Positions 9,113 to 18,730 of a stretch of 64,000 bases of DNA are shown here, one piece after another; the stretch's first letter is position 1, and each line of letters starts with the position of its first letter. Position numbers and translations under genes: made by a program. The DNA comes from Maniola hyperantus. Taxonomy: Eukaryota > Arthropoda > Insecta > Lepidoptera > Nymphalidae. The notes below the pieces were generated by a model. That model worked only from the letters and a program-made list of their open reading frames with translations, did no database searches and had not been told where the DNA came from. The stretch spans positions 14,519,196 through 14,583,195 of the forward strand of contig NC_048547.1 of assembly GCF_902806685.2 (NCBI RefSeq), in the 5' to 3' direction.

Positions 9113-9278
9113 GTCAGCTGCCCGATTGCAGTAGAATGCTACAATGTCACAATCGCAATCACCTCTGATTGGTTGATGCTCGCTCACTATTGGCTAAAAT
9201 GCATTGTTGCAACAAGAATCGCACAAATTCAGCCAATCACAACAATTGAGATTGTAATAATGATTGATGCAGATTTCA
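9113..9278 (+). mobile_element. MITE family 7
   Basis: Contains CAATCACCTCTGATTGGTTG, TGCATTGTTGCAACAAGAAT and AGCCAATCACAACAATTG. A reversed copy lies at 25872-26040 and a scrap at 51510-51565. The ends look mirror-related (GATTGCAG.. versus ..TTGATGCAG), but precise boundaries are not clear. Confidence 0.55.
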
Positions 9279-9545
9279 CGAATCGACCTATAGCTTTCCG
9301 TTTATATAATATTTAGATTAAGTTTTTAGGTATCTTTCTGTTCATCCAGATTATTTCATCTTCCTGTTGGCAAATAGGTACCTAATTCTTTTGAATGTAT
9401 TTTTTGTCGCGGTTAGAATTTCTCGTTGACGCGAAAAGTATGTTATGCCATTTTAAAAATGTGAAAAAATCATTGTCTCTAGAACAATAGCTTTTTATAG
9501 AACTAGACATTTTAAGACAAGCTTTAGCCCAAGATTTTACTCTTC

Positions 9546-9863
9546 TTTTTTTTCAGATACATACTAGCCCTTGACTGCAATTTCAACTGGTGGTAAGTGA
9601 TGATGCAATCTAAGATAATCAACCTGGAAGGAGTATGGCAGTCTTTATTAAACCCTTACCCCTTTGGTTTTTACACGGCATCGTACCGGAACGCTAAATC
9701 GCTTGGCAGCACGGCTTTGCCGGTAGGGTGGTAACTAGCCACGGGCAAAGCCTCCCACCTGACCAGACCAGAAATTATAAAATTCCAAACTCCTCCCGGG
9801 AATCGAACCCAGGGCCTCCCACTAATAAGACTACAGCGCTTACCACTGCGCCAGGGAGGTCGT
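9546..9863 (-). mobile_element. SINE-B
   Basis: Reverse-strand, nearly full length: T-rich tail at 9546-9553, TAGCCCTTGACTGCAATTTC, TCGTACCGGAACGCTAAATC, B-box complement GGGAATCGAACCC, and the head complement CTGCGCCAGGGAGGTCGT. Confidence 0.9.
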
Positions 9864-9898
9864 GTGGCACTTATGTTTTTTATTTGATGACAGTTTAA

Positions 9899-10103
9899 CT
9901 CTTGATTGCGAATCACGGTCTCACCTGGCGGTAAGTGATGACGCCGCCTCAGACGGAAGCAGGCTGGAAGGAGTATGGCAGTTTTTATTAATAAACCCAT
10001 TTCTACCCCTAATCGGTTTCTACGTGGCATCGTACTGGAACGCCTATCAGCGGCACGACTTTACCTACTGGTACTGGTAACTAGCCACGGCCGAAGGCTC
10101 CCA
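9899..10103 (-). mobile_element. SINE-B, diverged and missing the head
   Basis: Older copy in the same orientation as its neighbour, just 36 bases away. It retains CTCACCTGGCGGTAAGTGAT, GGCTGGAAGGAGTATGGCAG and AACTAGCCACGGCCGAAGGC, then stops before the tRNA-like part. Confidence 0.75.
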
Positions 10104-10154
10104 CCAAATGAATGTGTAGGTATCAATCGTAATAAGTAGGCTTAGCACTTAAGT

Positions 10155-11225
10155 TGTATCTATAGACCATATCCACCATGCTGGCCAAGTAGGTGCCGTT
10201 TGGCAGCTTTCACACACCTTTAAGAACATTATGGTTGTCTATATTTCTCAGGCATGCAGGTTTCCTCACAATATTTTCCTTTACTGTTAAAGCAAGTACT
10301 ATTTAGTTGTTTAAAACGCACATACATATAACTTCGTAAAGTTAGAGGTGCGTACTCCATAACTTCGTAAAGTTAGAGGTGCGTACCCCATAACTTCGTA
10401 AAGTTAGAGGTGCGTTCCCCATAACTTCGTAAAGTTAGAGGTGCGTACCCCATAACTTCGTAAAGTTAGAGGTGCGTACCCCATAACTCCGTAAAGTTAG
10501 AGGTGCGTACCCCATAACTTCGTAAAGTTAGAGGTGCGTACCCCATAACTTCGTAACGTTAGAGGTGCGTTCCCCATAACTTCGTAAAGTTAGAGGTGCG
10601 TACCCCATAACTCCGTAAAGTTAGAGGTGCGTACCCCATAACTTCGTAAAGTTAGAGGTGCGTACCCCATAACTTCGTAAAGTTAGAGGTGCGTACCCCA
10701 TAACTCCGTAAAGTTAGAGGTGCATACCCCATAACTTCGTAAAGTTAGAGGTGCGTACCCCATAACTTCGTAAAGTTAAAGGTGCGTACCCCATAACTTC
10801 GTAAAGTTCGAGGTGCGTACCCCATAACTCCGTAAAGTTAGAGGTGCCTACCCCATAACTTCGTAAAGTTAGAGGTGCGTACCCCATAACTTCGTAAATT
10901 TAGAGGTGCGTACCCCATAACTTCGTAAAGTTAGAGGTGCGTACCCCATAACTTCGTAAAGTTAGAGGTGCGTACCCCATAACTTCGTAAAGTTAGAGGT
11001 GCGTACCCCATAACTTCGTAAAGTTAGAGGTGCGTACCCCATAACTTCGTAAAGTTAGAGGTGCGTACCCCATAACTTCGTAAAGTTAGAGGTGCGTATC
11101 CCATAACTTCGTAAAGTTAGAGGTGCGTACCCCATAACTTCGTAAAGTTAGAGCCCGAAATCGAACTCCAAAATTCCTAAGTACGAAGCCGAAGTCTTTA
11201 CCATCGCCTTATATCAATAAAGCGC
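10155..11225 (-). mobile_element. SINE-C with internal minisatellite
   Basis: Reverse-strand SINE-C. The 3' half (10155-10327) holds GCTGGCCAAGTAGGTGCC, CACACACCTTTAAGAACATT and CAGGCATGCAGGTTTCC. The head side (11154-11225) holds CCCGAAATCGAACTCC, a decayed B-box complement. Between them lies the 31-bp array, whose unit corresponds to the ATAACTTCG..AGAGGTGCG part of the SINE body. The array therefore grew inside the element. Confidence 0.75.
10328..11153. repeat. 31-bp minisatellite, 26 full copies plus 20 bp
   Basis: Unit ATAACTTCGTAAAGTTAGAG followed by GTGCGTACCCC. The spacing is 31 bases throughout (first copy 10328, last start 11134). Most copies are identical. Recurrent variants (ATAACTCCG, GTGCGTTCCCC, single changes in AAAGTTAGAG) suggest repeated local copying. 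The internal pair AACTTCGTAAAGTT is a near palindrome. Confidence 0.95.
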
Positions 11226-11789
11226 TGATAAAAAATCAACAAACACTTGCCAACTACCATTATTTATGCTCAAACGTATTATCTCAAACGTCATTCAAAA
11301 ATCACGGAACAGCGGCGCTTGCCAAAAAATCTTGAAAACCATTTTCTCATTAACACAATCAAGATAAAAACCCAAAATCAGGTGAGAGGTGGACGGGCTG
11401 CCAACATTTCGTTTTACACGTGTTATCTAAAGCATATTACACGGTATTTTAGCACACGGCGGAAATCCGGCGCGCAAACGACGTGTGGACGTCTTACCTG
11501 CGTGCGACTAGTGTGTGCCAAATAGTGAAAATGTGTGTGGATATCGATAATTTTGTTTTTCAGTTAAACAAGAAATTATGCTTATCTTCCAGTCAATCAG
11601 TCTACATATTGCCTAATATCCTTGCAGTCTATTTTTCCTCATATTTTCCTATTCTTAAGGTTGCTTGGTAGAGATCGCTAATTAGCGATAAGGGCGCCTT
11701 TTGTATTTTCGTTCTGTCTGTGTTTTTATACTTTTATTGTAATCCTTCTTGTGGTGGTACAAATATAAACTGTTTAATTTTTAGTTTTA
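11226..11789. other. no gene recognised
   Basis: A 92-codon forward frame (11247-11525) and its overlap with a second frame have no recognisable domain. I see no convincing splice or promoter pattern. Possibly host single-copy DNA. Confidence 0.4.
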
Positions 11790-11905
11790 GCGCACTTTGA
11801 CTTTGCCCAGACTTAAGACACTGTTAAAACGAGACAGCGCTATATCGCTGGCGTAAATCTGTCTCATTTTAACTGAAACTTAAGGCTGAGCTAAGTCAAA
11901 GTGCG
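11790..11905. mobile_element. short MITE with 47-bp inverted repeats
   Basis: The left arm GCGCACTTTGACTTTGCCCA and the complement of the right arm (ending TAAGTCAAAGTGCG) pair over about 47 bases, including GTTAAAACGAGACAG. The loop is short (CGCTATATCGCTGGCG). No clear target duplication. Confidence 0.65.
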
Positions 11906-12167
11906 TTCTATAGATCTCAGCCTTAGAATCGCTAGGTAAATTAAAAAACATCGATAGCAGCTATAAGAGCACTACTAACAGCCCTAGCGCGCAGGCGCCA
12001 CGACTGCCAGAACAAACAGCTGTCACCCGAAACGCGCGACATCCCGGCACACCTTGACGTCGCTAACTGCATTTCTGCTCGCTTTTAGACTTGGCACGTG
12101 GACGGTGGACATCTCCCTTACTCTGTGGGAGTGAAAAATGGACAGGTCTGATCGACATTTTGAACAG

Positions 12168-12425
12168 GTAACGTCAAAGCGACCGACATAGCTCAAAGGG
12201 TTAGCAAGCTGAAGTGGCAATGGGCAGGTCATGTCTGTCGCAGAACCGACGGCCGATGGGGCAGACCTGTTCTGGAGTGGACAACCTCCAGCCCGCTGGA
12301 CCGATGACCTGAAAAAGGTGGTGGGGAGCGAATGGATGAGGAAGGCGGAGTGTTTGGTGGCGCGCTCTTGGAAAGGCCTATGTCCAGCTGTGGACGCAAA
12401 CAGGCTGATGGATCAGGAAATTAAA
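12168..12425 (+). pseudogene. RTE-type LINE C-terminal remnant
   Basis: Translates to the RTE tail: an AKLKWQWAGH-like block (nucleotides AAGCTGAAGTGGCAATGGGC), then RTDGRWG, and after a one-frame slip PARWTDDLKKVVGSEWMRKA near 12278-12340. The end corresponds to the ..AYVQQW.. terminus. At least one frameshift separates the halves, so it is non-functional. Confidence 0.75.
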
Positions 12426-12502
12426 ACTACCTGACTGTTCATAAGTACTTGTAAAAAGTTTACATGAATAAAAAAACATTCTATTCTATTCTATTCTATT
12501 GG
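12426..12502 (+). mobile_element. LINE 3' tail with (ATTCT)n end
   Basis: CTGACTGTTCATAAGTACTT, then TTTACATGAATAAAAAAAC, then four ATTCT units. The same tail, reversed, interrupts the hAT-like MITE at 17390-17633. Confidence 0.7.
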
Positions 12503-12552
12503 ATTGGATTGGAACGTCATAGTTAACATCCATACTTCTTCCATACAGTCCG

Positions 12553-12705
12553 AAGAAAATATAAAAAATTATACTTTATACTTTGCCGTAAGATTGTTTA
12601 CACCTTTATTACCTGTTATCTCCCAAAACCACCATGATCCTAACTCCATAGTGGCTGATCTTCCCTTGGGGACAATACGCAGGGAAACTTTCTATATTTA
12701 AAAGA
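12553..12705 (+). mobile_element. arm fragment of the foldback element (family 10)
   Basis: CCGAAGAAAATATAAAAAAT, TTACACCTTTATTACCTGTT, then GGGACAATACGCAGGGAAAC. It matches the right arm of the element at 28960-30119 without the LINE that interrupts that arm, and so shows the uninterrupted state. Confidence 0.75.
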
Positions 12706-12789
12706 TGCCTCATTATCTTTGTGTTCTATGTCTTAGTATTTTATTTCAACGATTTCATTGATTCAATGGTTATTTCAAATTAATTCAAT

Positions 12790-12950
12790 ATTAGATTACA
12801 ACATGGGGTTATTCAAGGGGCGGACTAACAAATTCCTGAAAGGCCGGCAACGCATTGATGGTTCTTCTGGTACCTACTGCAAATGTGGGTAATCACTTAA
12901 CATCAGGTGACCCGCCTGCTGGTTTGCTTGCCATTATTATTTAAAAAAAA
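12790..12950 (+). mobile_element. LINE 3' tail (CCTGAAAGGCCGGCAACGCA type)
   Basis: CCTGAAAGGCCGGCAACGCA, ATCACTTAACATCAGGTGAC and CTGGTTTGCTTGCC, then an A-rich end. This is a common lepidopteran LINE terminus. Single copy in this window. Confidence 0.6.
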
Positions 12951-13490
12951 TTATGTAGCATCGAATTTGAAACCTTTAATGAAGAGTCTAATTCCACCCT
13001 TAGATAATACACATTTCGTGTTATCGCTTTTACAGGTCCTTACGCGAAATTATGGCTTAAAAAATATAAAAGCTCCAGATTTATGAAGCAGGCGGCTTCT
13101 AATTGCCCTTCCCGACCTGCCCGCTATGCCCGCTATGCCCGACCTGCCCGCTATCGGATAGCAATTTACCGGCGGATCGGGATCGGGGAAAAAATATAAC
13201 GCCCTTGGGGCGGAGGTAGTTTGATACGTTAAGGCGAGGACTCAGCAACGGCTGCGAAATAAAAAATATAACAAGTCCTAGTCACAGTCAATTTTTTTTT
13301 CATTGACAGGTTTTACTAAAATCACGCAATCTGAGCCCTGAGCTATGCTTTCTCATTAATTAATGACGGAATGAGAAGGCATAGCTTTACTGTCAAATTG
13401 AGCCGCAGCAAAGGTACCTAAATCGATAGGTAAGTGAAACCGGGACGGATCTGCTAGTAGGTAATGAATTAAAAACATACCAACTTTATA
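12951..13490. other. no gene recognised; small degenerate tandem
   Basis: Around 13108-13155 a short word of CCCGACCTGCCCGCTATG type repeats about three times. The rest is ordinary sequence without a recognisable frame. Confidence 0.45.
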
Positions 13491-13880
13491 CAGGATGTAA
13501 CCAGAACGCTGGCAAAAACGAAGACGGGTGATAGTACTGATAGCAACTGATATGATACCACAAAAAAAACGCGAAAAAATATATGAATAATCCTATAACT
13601 TTGTTAAAGTTTATGATATGATGCAAATAATAATCATCTAACTGACGCTAGAGGTCAACTAGCGTTGCGTAAGTAGGCCACTCGGAGAGAGAATGCCGCG
13701 TCGTAGGCTGGAATTGACCCGAGTTTTGCGCGCTATAGGTACCTACATTGCGTATTTGAAAAATACTAAATCACTAAAAGTACAAAATTAGGCAAATGAT
13801 TACTATTGGTATCCATTACACTGTGTTTAAGTAGTATAACAATAACGCTAAGTTTTTGCTAGCGTTCTGGTTACACCCTG
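13491..13880. mobile_element. MITE family 5 (CAGGGTGTAACCAGAACG ends)
   Basis: Inverted terminal repeats: CAGGATGTAACCAGAACGCT on the left, and on the right the complement of AGCGTTCTGGTTACACCCTG. The body is 390 bp and both flanks read TATA, so TA or TATA may be the duplication. It holds one copy of the 48-bp unit that is amplified at 49093-49428. No transposase. Confidence 0.8.
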
Positions 13881-13891
13881 TATAAGTGGAT

Positions 13892-14112
13892 AATAGCTAC
13901 CATTGACTTCGTCCACGTCAGTTTAGGTTTTTACAAATTCCGTGGGAACTCTTTGATTTCAAAAAGTAGCCCTATCACTCTCCACTCTCCAGTCTCCAGG
14001 TCTTTAACAAAGTATAGGTATCCATGGAAAAATTAATAACGCCGATCGGGTGGTGTGATTGAAGGACAAACCAACAAATATAACACCTTTTCGCATCTTA
14101 ATATTAGTAGAA
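13892..14112 (-). mobile_element. Helitron-like family B
   Basis: Reverse-strand copy running from GACTTCGTCCACGTCAG (3' side) through GTGATTGAAGGACAAACCAA to TTTCGCATCTTAATATTAGT (5' side). It lies 11 bases from the preceding MITE. Confidence 0.7.
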
Positions 14113-14332
14113 AGGAATTTCCTAGTAGGTATAGGAAAGAAGTAGGTATAATTTTACAATATTTAAGCCTCACCTTAACATCAGATTCCTAATGTCATCT
14201 GCCTGAGGCCCGTGTCGTGTAGGCGCGCGTTTAGCGGATATCGTGTGACGTGATCATTACACTTTAAGGCCTGTACACACTGGCGGCGGTGTCACCACCA
14301 CATTTTTATAAGTTACCTGCCTAATTCACCTA

Positions 14333-15155
14333 AAAAAACCGGCCAAGTGCGAGTCAGACTCGCGCACTGAAAGTTTCGTACTACAGTCGTATTTTTTCGA
14401 CATTTTATAAGTAAAAATCAATCAATCAAAAATCTGTTTTAGAATATACAGATAAAGCCCTTTCATATAATACCCCATTTGGTATATTAGGAATCTTACT
14501 GTGAAACTTGAAAATACTAATTAAGTAGATTTTTTATTTTTTTGTGATGTACCTAACCACAAATTCATTGGGTTTCGGATTTTCCACCTTACGTCTGCTA
14601 TAAAACCTACCTACCAAATTTCATGATTCTAGGTCAACGGGAAGTACCTACCCTATACCTAAGTTTCTTGGCAAACACGACAAACAGACAGACATACAAT
14701 GAAGTGATCCTTCTCTTCTTCTTCTTCGCTCTGGGCTGGTTTCCGCACTTTAACGTTTCCGTCTGTTGTGCGTGTATTGGCCCTCCCAGCCATCCAAGCT
14801 CGCTCCAGAAGCCGAGTAGACCACCCAGGTTGCCGAGGGCTTCATGGAGTGAGGTTGGGGAACCCAAATGGCGTTCGCGTGTTTCTGCTACGCCCGTGCA
14901 CTCTAGGACCACGTGCGTCGGTGTTTCATCGACCTCCATGCAGGCCCTGCACAAAGAAAGAAAGAAAGAAAGAAAACTTTTAAGACGCAAAGGACTGTCG
15001 GTGATACCTATAACGAAAAGGTGTTTGTTTAGTGGGCTATGCCCTGTTATGAGTCCCACCACCTTCCTAAGTTTACCTCTGTCAGACAGACAAAGAGACA
15101 ACAAAGTGATCCTATAAGGGTTACATTTTTCTTTTGAGGTACGGGACCTTAAAAA
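14333..15155 (+). mobile_element. interspersed repeat G, split by a LINE
   Basis: Repeat family starting AAACCGGCCAAGTGCGAGTC and ending GAGGTACGGGACCTTAAAAA. Full copies are about 430-480 bp and carry ACAGTCGTATTTTTTCGACA, TTTCATGATTCTAGGTCAAC and a GACA run before the end. The transposition class is unknown. A LINE copy occupies 14711 to about 15088. Confidence 0.75.
14711..15088 (-). pseudogene. R1/I-like LINE, C-terminal cysteine motif, 5' truncated
   Basis: Read on the minus strand, the frame holds CRACMEVDETPTHVVLEC (a Cys-x2-Cys...His...Cys knuckle typical of the C-terminus of R1/I-type LINEs), then NLGGLLGFWSELGWL and a GAA-rich tail at 14711-14730. AAGTGATCC flanks both sides (14702-14710 and 15104-15112), consistent with insertion into repeat G. 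A short 3' copy of the same LINE lies at 29419-29522. Confidence 0.7.
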
Positions 15156-15183
15156 ACGCGAATGAAGTCGCGGGCATCAGCTA
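15156..15183 (+). mobile_element. Helitron family B, 3' end scrap
   Basis: CGCGAATGAAGTCGCGGGCATCAGCTAA: only the terminal hairpin and decayed CTAG are left. Confidence 0.5.
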
Positions 15184-15193
15184 ATTTTTATAA

Positions 15194-15424
15194 TCTATAT
15201 ATATAAAAGGAGAAGGTGACTGACTGACTGACTGACTGACTGACTGATCTATCAACGCACAGCTCAAACTACTGGACGGATCGGGCTGAAATTTGGCATG
15301 CAGATAGCTATTATGACGTAGGCATCCGCTAAGAAAGGATTTTTGAAAATTCAAGTCCTAAGGGGGTTAAATAGGGGTTTGAAATTTTGTAGTCCACGCG
15401 GACGAAGTCGCGAGCATAAGCTAG
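15194..15424 (+). mobile_element. Helitron-like element, family A
   Basis: Complete from TCTATATATATAAAAGG to GCATAAGCTAG, with a GACT run of about seven units. Perfect 3' hairpin CGCGGACGAAGTCGCG. Confidence 0.85.
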
Positions 15425-15689
15425 TACTGGTATAAATGCATCGTCTCTTCACTCCTCCTACACACCTGTATTCTACATACCTACTGCATCGTATAAGTGT
15501 ATAGGATACCTTTGTACAACATTTTCCAGCGCTCTGATTGGTGCAAGGCTCTCTCACCTGTGCCACCTCAGCGCCTGACCAATGGGGAGGCGCACACCTG
15601 TCGGATCGATGGCGAGGCGTGGCGCACCTGGAGGCGTCGCGGCTGAGGTGATAGGTGGCTTTGGAATAAGGCTTTTGTTGAGAAAAATG

Positions 15690-16500
15690 TGGCTTAGACC
15701 CTATGTGATACTTTTTATGGTTCACTAATGATTTGTCAATCATTAGTGAACCATAAAAACGTATGACAAATTATTATCAGTTCACCAAAAACTTTTGAAA
15801 AACTAATCAAATCACAAACGTCGTATACCGCAAACATATCATTTTACAAAAGATTATTTGACAAATATTCTATTCACAAATGTTTTACTTTGCAAATTTG
15901 CTGAATGTTAAAATATCATTTAAAAATTTATTATTTCACCAAATAATTTGTTTTTCAAATTCGTGATTTTACAAAATAATGGATGATAAATTTATTATTT
16001 GATAAAATAACTAATTAACAAAAAACACACAAAAAGTCTGTTTTGCATACATAATATGCAAACCCCTATGCAACGCATTACGCAGCAATACTATCATGGG
16101 GCTCCTTTTTTCTGGGTGGTAAAAAAAGAAATAACCCACGAACCTAACCGTTCCGAGTCGGAGTGCCCCAAGTCCCGAGCTCGCTTCGCTCGCTCTTCTT
16201 AAAGTATTTATCAAACAGTTCATTTTATCAAACAATTCATTTTATCAAAAAAAAAAGCGCGATATGTTGTTTTACTAATTAACACGATTTCTTAAATCAA
16301 TTGTTTGTCAAATGATATTTTATGAAATAACAATTTGTTTGGTAATTTTTTTTATCAAGTGAATTATTTGTAGAAACATAAGTTTTATAACGATCATAAA
16401 ATGATTCATAATTTTGTCAGAATTTGTTTGGGGAATGAAACTTTGTCATTTGTTTTTTGTCAATTGATCGGTCACCACTTTTTATCAGTCGTGCTGACAA
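15690..16500. repeat. AT-rich element with hairpin and repeated TTTGTCAAATGAT words
   Basis: About 800 bp of unusual texture: dozens of short words such as TTGACAAA, ATCATTT, TTTTATCAAA and CAAATGAT recur on both strands, interrupted by a GC-rich centre (AGCTCGCTTCGCTCGCTC near 16178). A perfect 21-bp hairpin lies at 15713-15758. It is not assigned to a known family. It could be a decayed DNA transposon with subterminal repeats. Confidence 0.5.
15713..15758. repeat. perfect 21-bp inverted repeat, loop TGTC
   Basis: TTTTATGGTTCACTAATGAT(T) at 15713-15733 pairs with its exact complement at 15738-15758 across a 4-base loop. Confidence 0.95.
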
Positions 16501-17389
16501 CGACGCTAAGGCAAAAATGTAAGGCTATATTCTAAACTTTGGGCGTAAATAAATAAGATTAGGGGTATGGGAATTCTAAAACAATTTAACATCAGACATA
16601 GTTTATTTATTCATTAGTTGAAATAACTTTACTTTGCAAACATAAATTCAGTAGTTTTTTCTAAAATATACTTTTCCTAAACCCTTTTCGCGCGCTTGAT
16701 TTCGGTGAAAATCATCGTGCCTCTCACCTTTCACATACAATGTCAAGTGAAAAGCAAACAGGTTACCCACGTGCGCTGCCAATTTTGGTCGAGCGTAGGT
16801 ACTGCGTCACCTTAAGAACTCATCACTAAGGTAGAGAAATCATATTGAGTCATTCCGCGCAGCGCAGTTAAAACTATCTACTTATATAATAACCGTTCAC
16901 TCAATTTCAACTTCTACATACTACATGATAAGATACAAAATCGCTTAAATACATAAAGAAGACTAGTTTATTACATTTACAGTGTAAATTCAATATATTC
17001 AGATCCGGTGCGGTTCGCGGAATCATTAAATCTCGCCCGATATACCCGGTGCACTAAATCTAATAATCCTACGTCTGCAATGTACCTAGCTAGGTTACCT
17101 AGATAGTACCTAAGGATATTGGCTGGAAATGCAATGAGAAATAATAAATATTAAGATAAATAAATTAAGATAGATTAATTAATTAAATAATTTAATATTA
17201 AGATAGATAAATAAATATAGATACCTATAGATTTCTATAATACGGCAAAGATTCCACTGAATGCGTTACTTTTTATTTTAAGTAAGAAGGTACCTATTTA
17301 AGTACCTACTTTTAAAATGGAGTCCATCAAAATAGTTAACTTATTAGCCTAAATTATCTCATCCCATACATCCCATACATTCCTATGAC
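16501..17389. other. AT-rich, no gene recognised
   Basis: Almost 900 bases without a family match. A run of AATTAATTAA/AATATTAAGATAGAT-like words lies at 17140-17220. No frame is worth reporting. Confidence 0.45.
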
Positions 17390-17633
17390 CAGTGGCGTGC
17401 ACAGGGTTTGAAGCCAGGGTAGGCATTAGTTAAGTAGGAACCTGCAGAATAGAATAGAATAGAATGTTTTTTTATTCATGTAAACTTTTTACAAGTGCTT
17501 ATGAATAGTCAGGTAGTTTTAATTGTTTTAACTGTTTACTGGCAGGTCATAATGAAAAATATGGTCATAATGATAAATAGCTCACAACTGGGGTAAGCAG
17601 TGCATTTATGCCTCTATGACCTGCACGCTACTG
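17390..17633. mobile_element. hAT-like MITE split by a LINE tail
   Basis: Ends CAGTGGCGTGCACAGG and CCTGCACGCTACTG. The copy at 26278-26423 is the same element without the insertion. The insert at about 17445-17535 is a reversed LINE 3' tail (AATAGAATAGAATAGAATG.. to ..CAGGTAGTTTTAATTG). The 8-bp target duplication is not clear here. Confidence 0.75.
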
Positions 17634-17689
17634 CTATACCTACCCATCGCTAGAACGAGATCAGTTTAGGCCATAATTATAACGCTAGA

Positions 17690-17780
17690 GTACGCTGGCC
17701 AAGTGCGGGCTGGCAGACTTCACACACCTTTGAAAACCTTATGGAGAACTCTCGCAAGCAGGTTTATTCAAAATTCAAAA
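17690..17780 (-). mobile_element. SINE-C fragment
   Basis: GCTGGCCAAGTGCGGGCTGG, CAGACTTCACACACCTTTG, ATGGAGAACTCTC. 3' half only. Confidence 0.65.
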
Positions 17781-17794
17781 ATTCATTCACAAGT

Positions 17795-17905
17795 CTGGCA
17801 ATCTGCACTGGGCCAGGGTGGCAGACTATGGCCTAAACCCTTTTCACTCTGAGAGGAGACCCGTGCTCATTTGATGCGCTGATCATGGTGATGATTGCGT
17901 AACAA
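17795..17905 (+). mobile_element. SINE-C fragment, opposite orientation
   Basis: TCTGGCAATCTGCACTGGG, then GGCAGACTATGGCCTAAACC and the GATCATGGTGATGATTG tail. It faces the preceding fragment head-on. Confidence 0.65.
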
Positions 17906-18167
17906 TTTCATATCTCTTACCAATTTTTTTCATGATTTACGATCATACAATGTTTTCAACAAACACTTTAGCTGACAGGCCAGTGTCGTGTCGCATCAAC
18001 TGCTTTATACCGTCGTAAAGCGGTATACGGCGCTTTGAACTGGTTTATTGCGGCGCACGTTTTTTTCTTCGGATTGAGTAGGTATGCTGCGAAGGCCCTA
18101 CAGGCCGCTACAGCGTCACCGGGTGGAGTGGCAAGCGCGGAGCTTCGTCTGTTAGGACGCAGCTTAG

Positions 18168-18187
18168 AGCGTTTGTGCACAAACGCT
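18168..18187. repeat. 20-bp perfect palindrome
   Basis: AGCGTTTGTGCACAAACGCT reads the same on both strands. It sits between the GC-rich block and SINE-B. Confidence 0.9.
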
Positions 18188-18232
18188 TTAAGGATAACTT
18201 TTTAAAATTTAGATACCAGTTTTAAATTCAGA

Positions 18233-18554
18233 TACAAGTTAGCCCTTGACTGCAATCTCATGTGGTGGTAAGTGATTATGCAGTCTAAGATAGAAGCAGA
18301 CTAACCTGGAAGGGGTAGGTACTAGGTAGGTATGGCAGTTTTACTAAAACCATACCCCTTGTAGAAAAAAAGGTGATCATACTATAACGCTAAATCGCTC
18401 GGCGACACGGCTTTGCCGGTAGGGAGGTAACTAGCCATGGCCGAAACCTCCCACTAGACCAGATCGGAAGTTTAGAAATTATGAAATCGGTAATCGAACC
18501 CTGGAACTCCCACTGATAAGACCACAGCACTCTCCACAGCGCCACGGAGGTCGT
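18233..18554 (-). mobile_element. SINE-B
   Basis: Reverse strand: TTAGCCCTTGACTGCAATCT, a small TAGGTAC insertion, CTTTGCCGGTAGGGAGGTAA, and the head complement CAGCGCCACGGAGGTCGTC. More diverged than the copy at 19839-20173. Confidence 0.85.
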
Positions 18555-18730
18555 CATTAGGAGTTAGGAATAATTTCATATAATTCTATCAATTTTTCAT
18601 GATTTACGATGATACAATGTTTTCAACAAGCTCTTTAGCTGACAGGCCAGTGTCGTGTCGCGTCAAATGCTTTAATACCGTCGTAAAGCGGTAAGTATAC
18701 GATGCTTTGAACTGGTTTTATGGCTGCTCA

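Larger units (their letters stand above)
17895..18730 (+). repeat. direct segmental duplication, two arms
   Basis: The arm at about 17895-18040 (ACAATGTTTTCAACAAAC, GACAGGCCAGTGTCGTGTCG, ACCGTCGTAAAGCGGTA) recurs at about 18570-18722 in the same orientation, some 660 bases on. The arms match at roughly nine positions in ten. A SINE-B (18233-18554) and a GC-rich block lie between them. Confidence 0.8.

Noticed and set aside
10328..11153. CRISPR-like array
   Set aside because: Units are directly adjacent with no spacers, and the setting is a eukaryotic SINE.
11483..11560. Possible host exon with a TTTGTTTTTCAG acceptor nearby
   Set aside because: Only a weak splice-like word and no coding signal. 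It could not be supported.
14623..15117. 164-codon forward frame
   Set aside because: Antisense to the LINE Cys-motif frame and spanning two different repeats.
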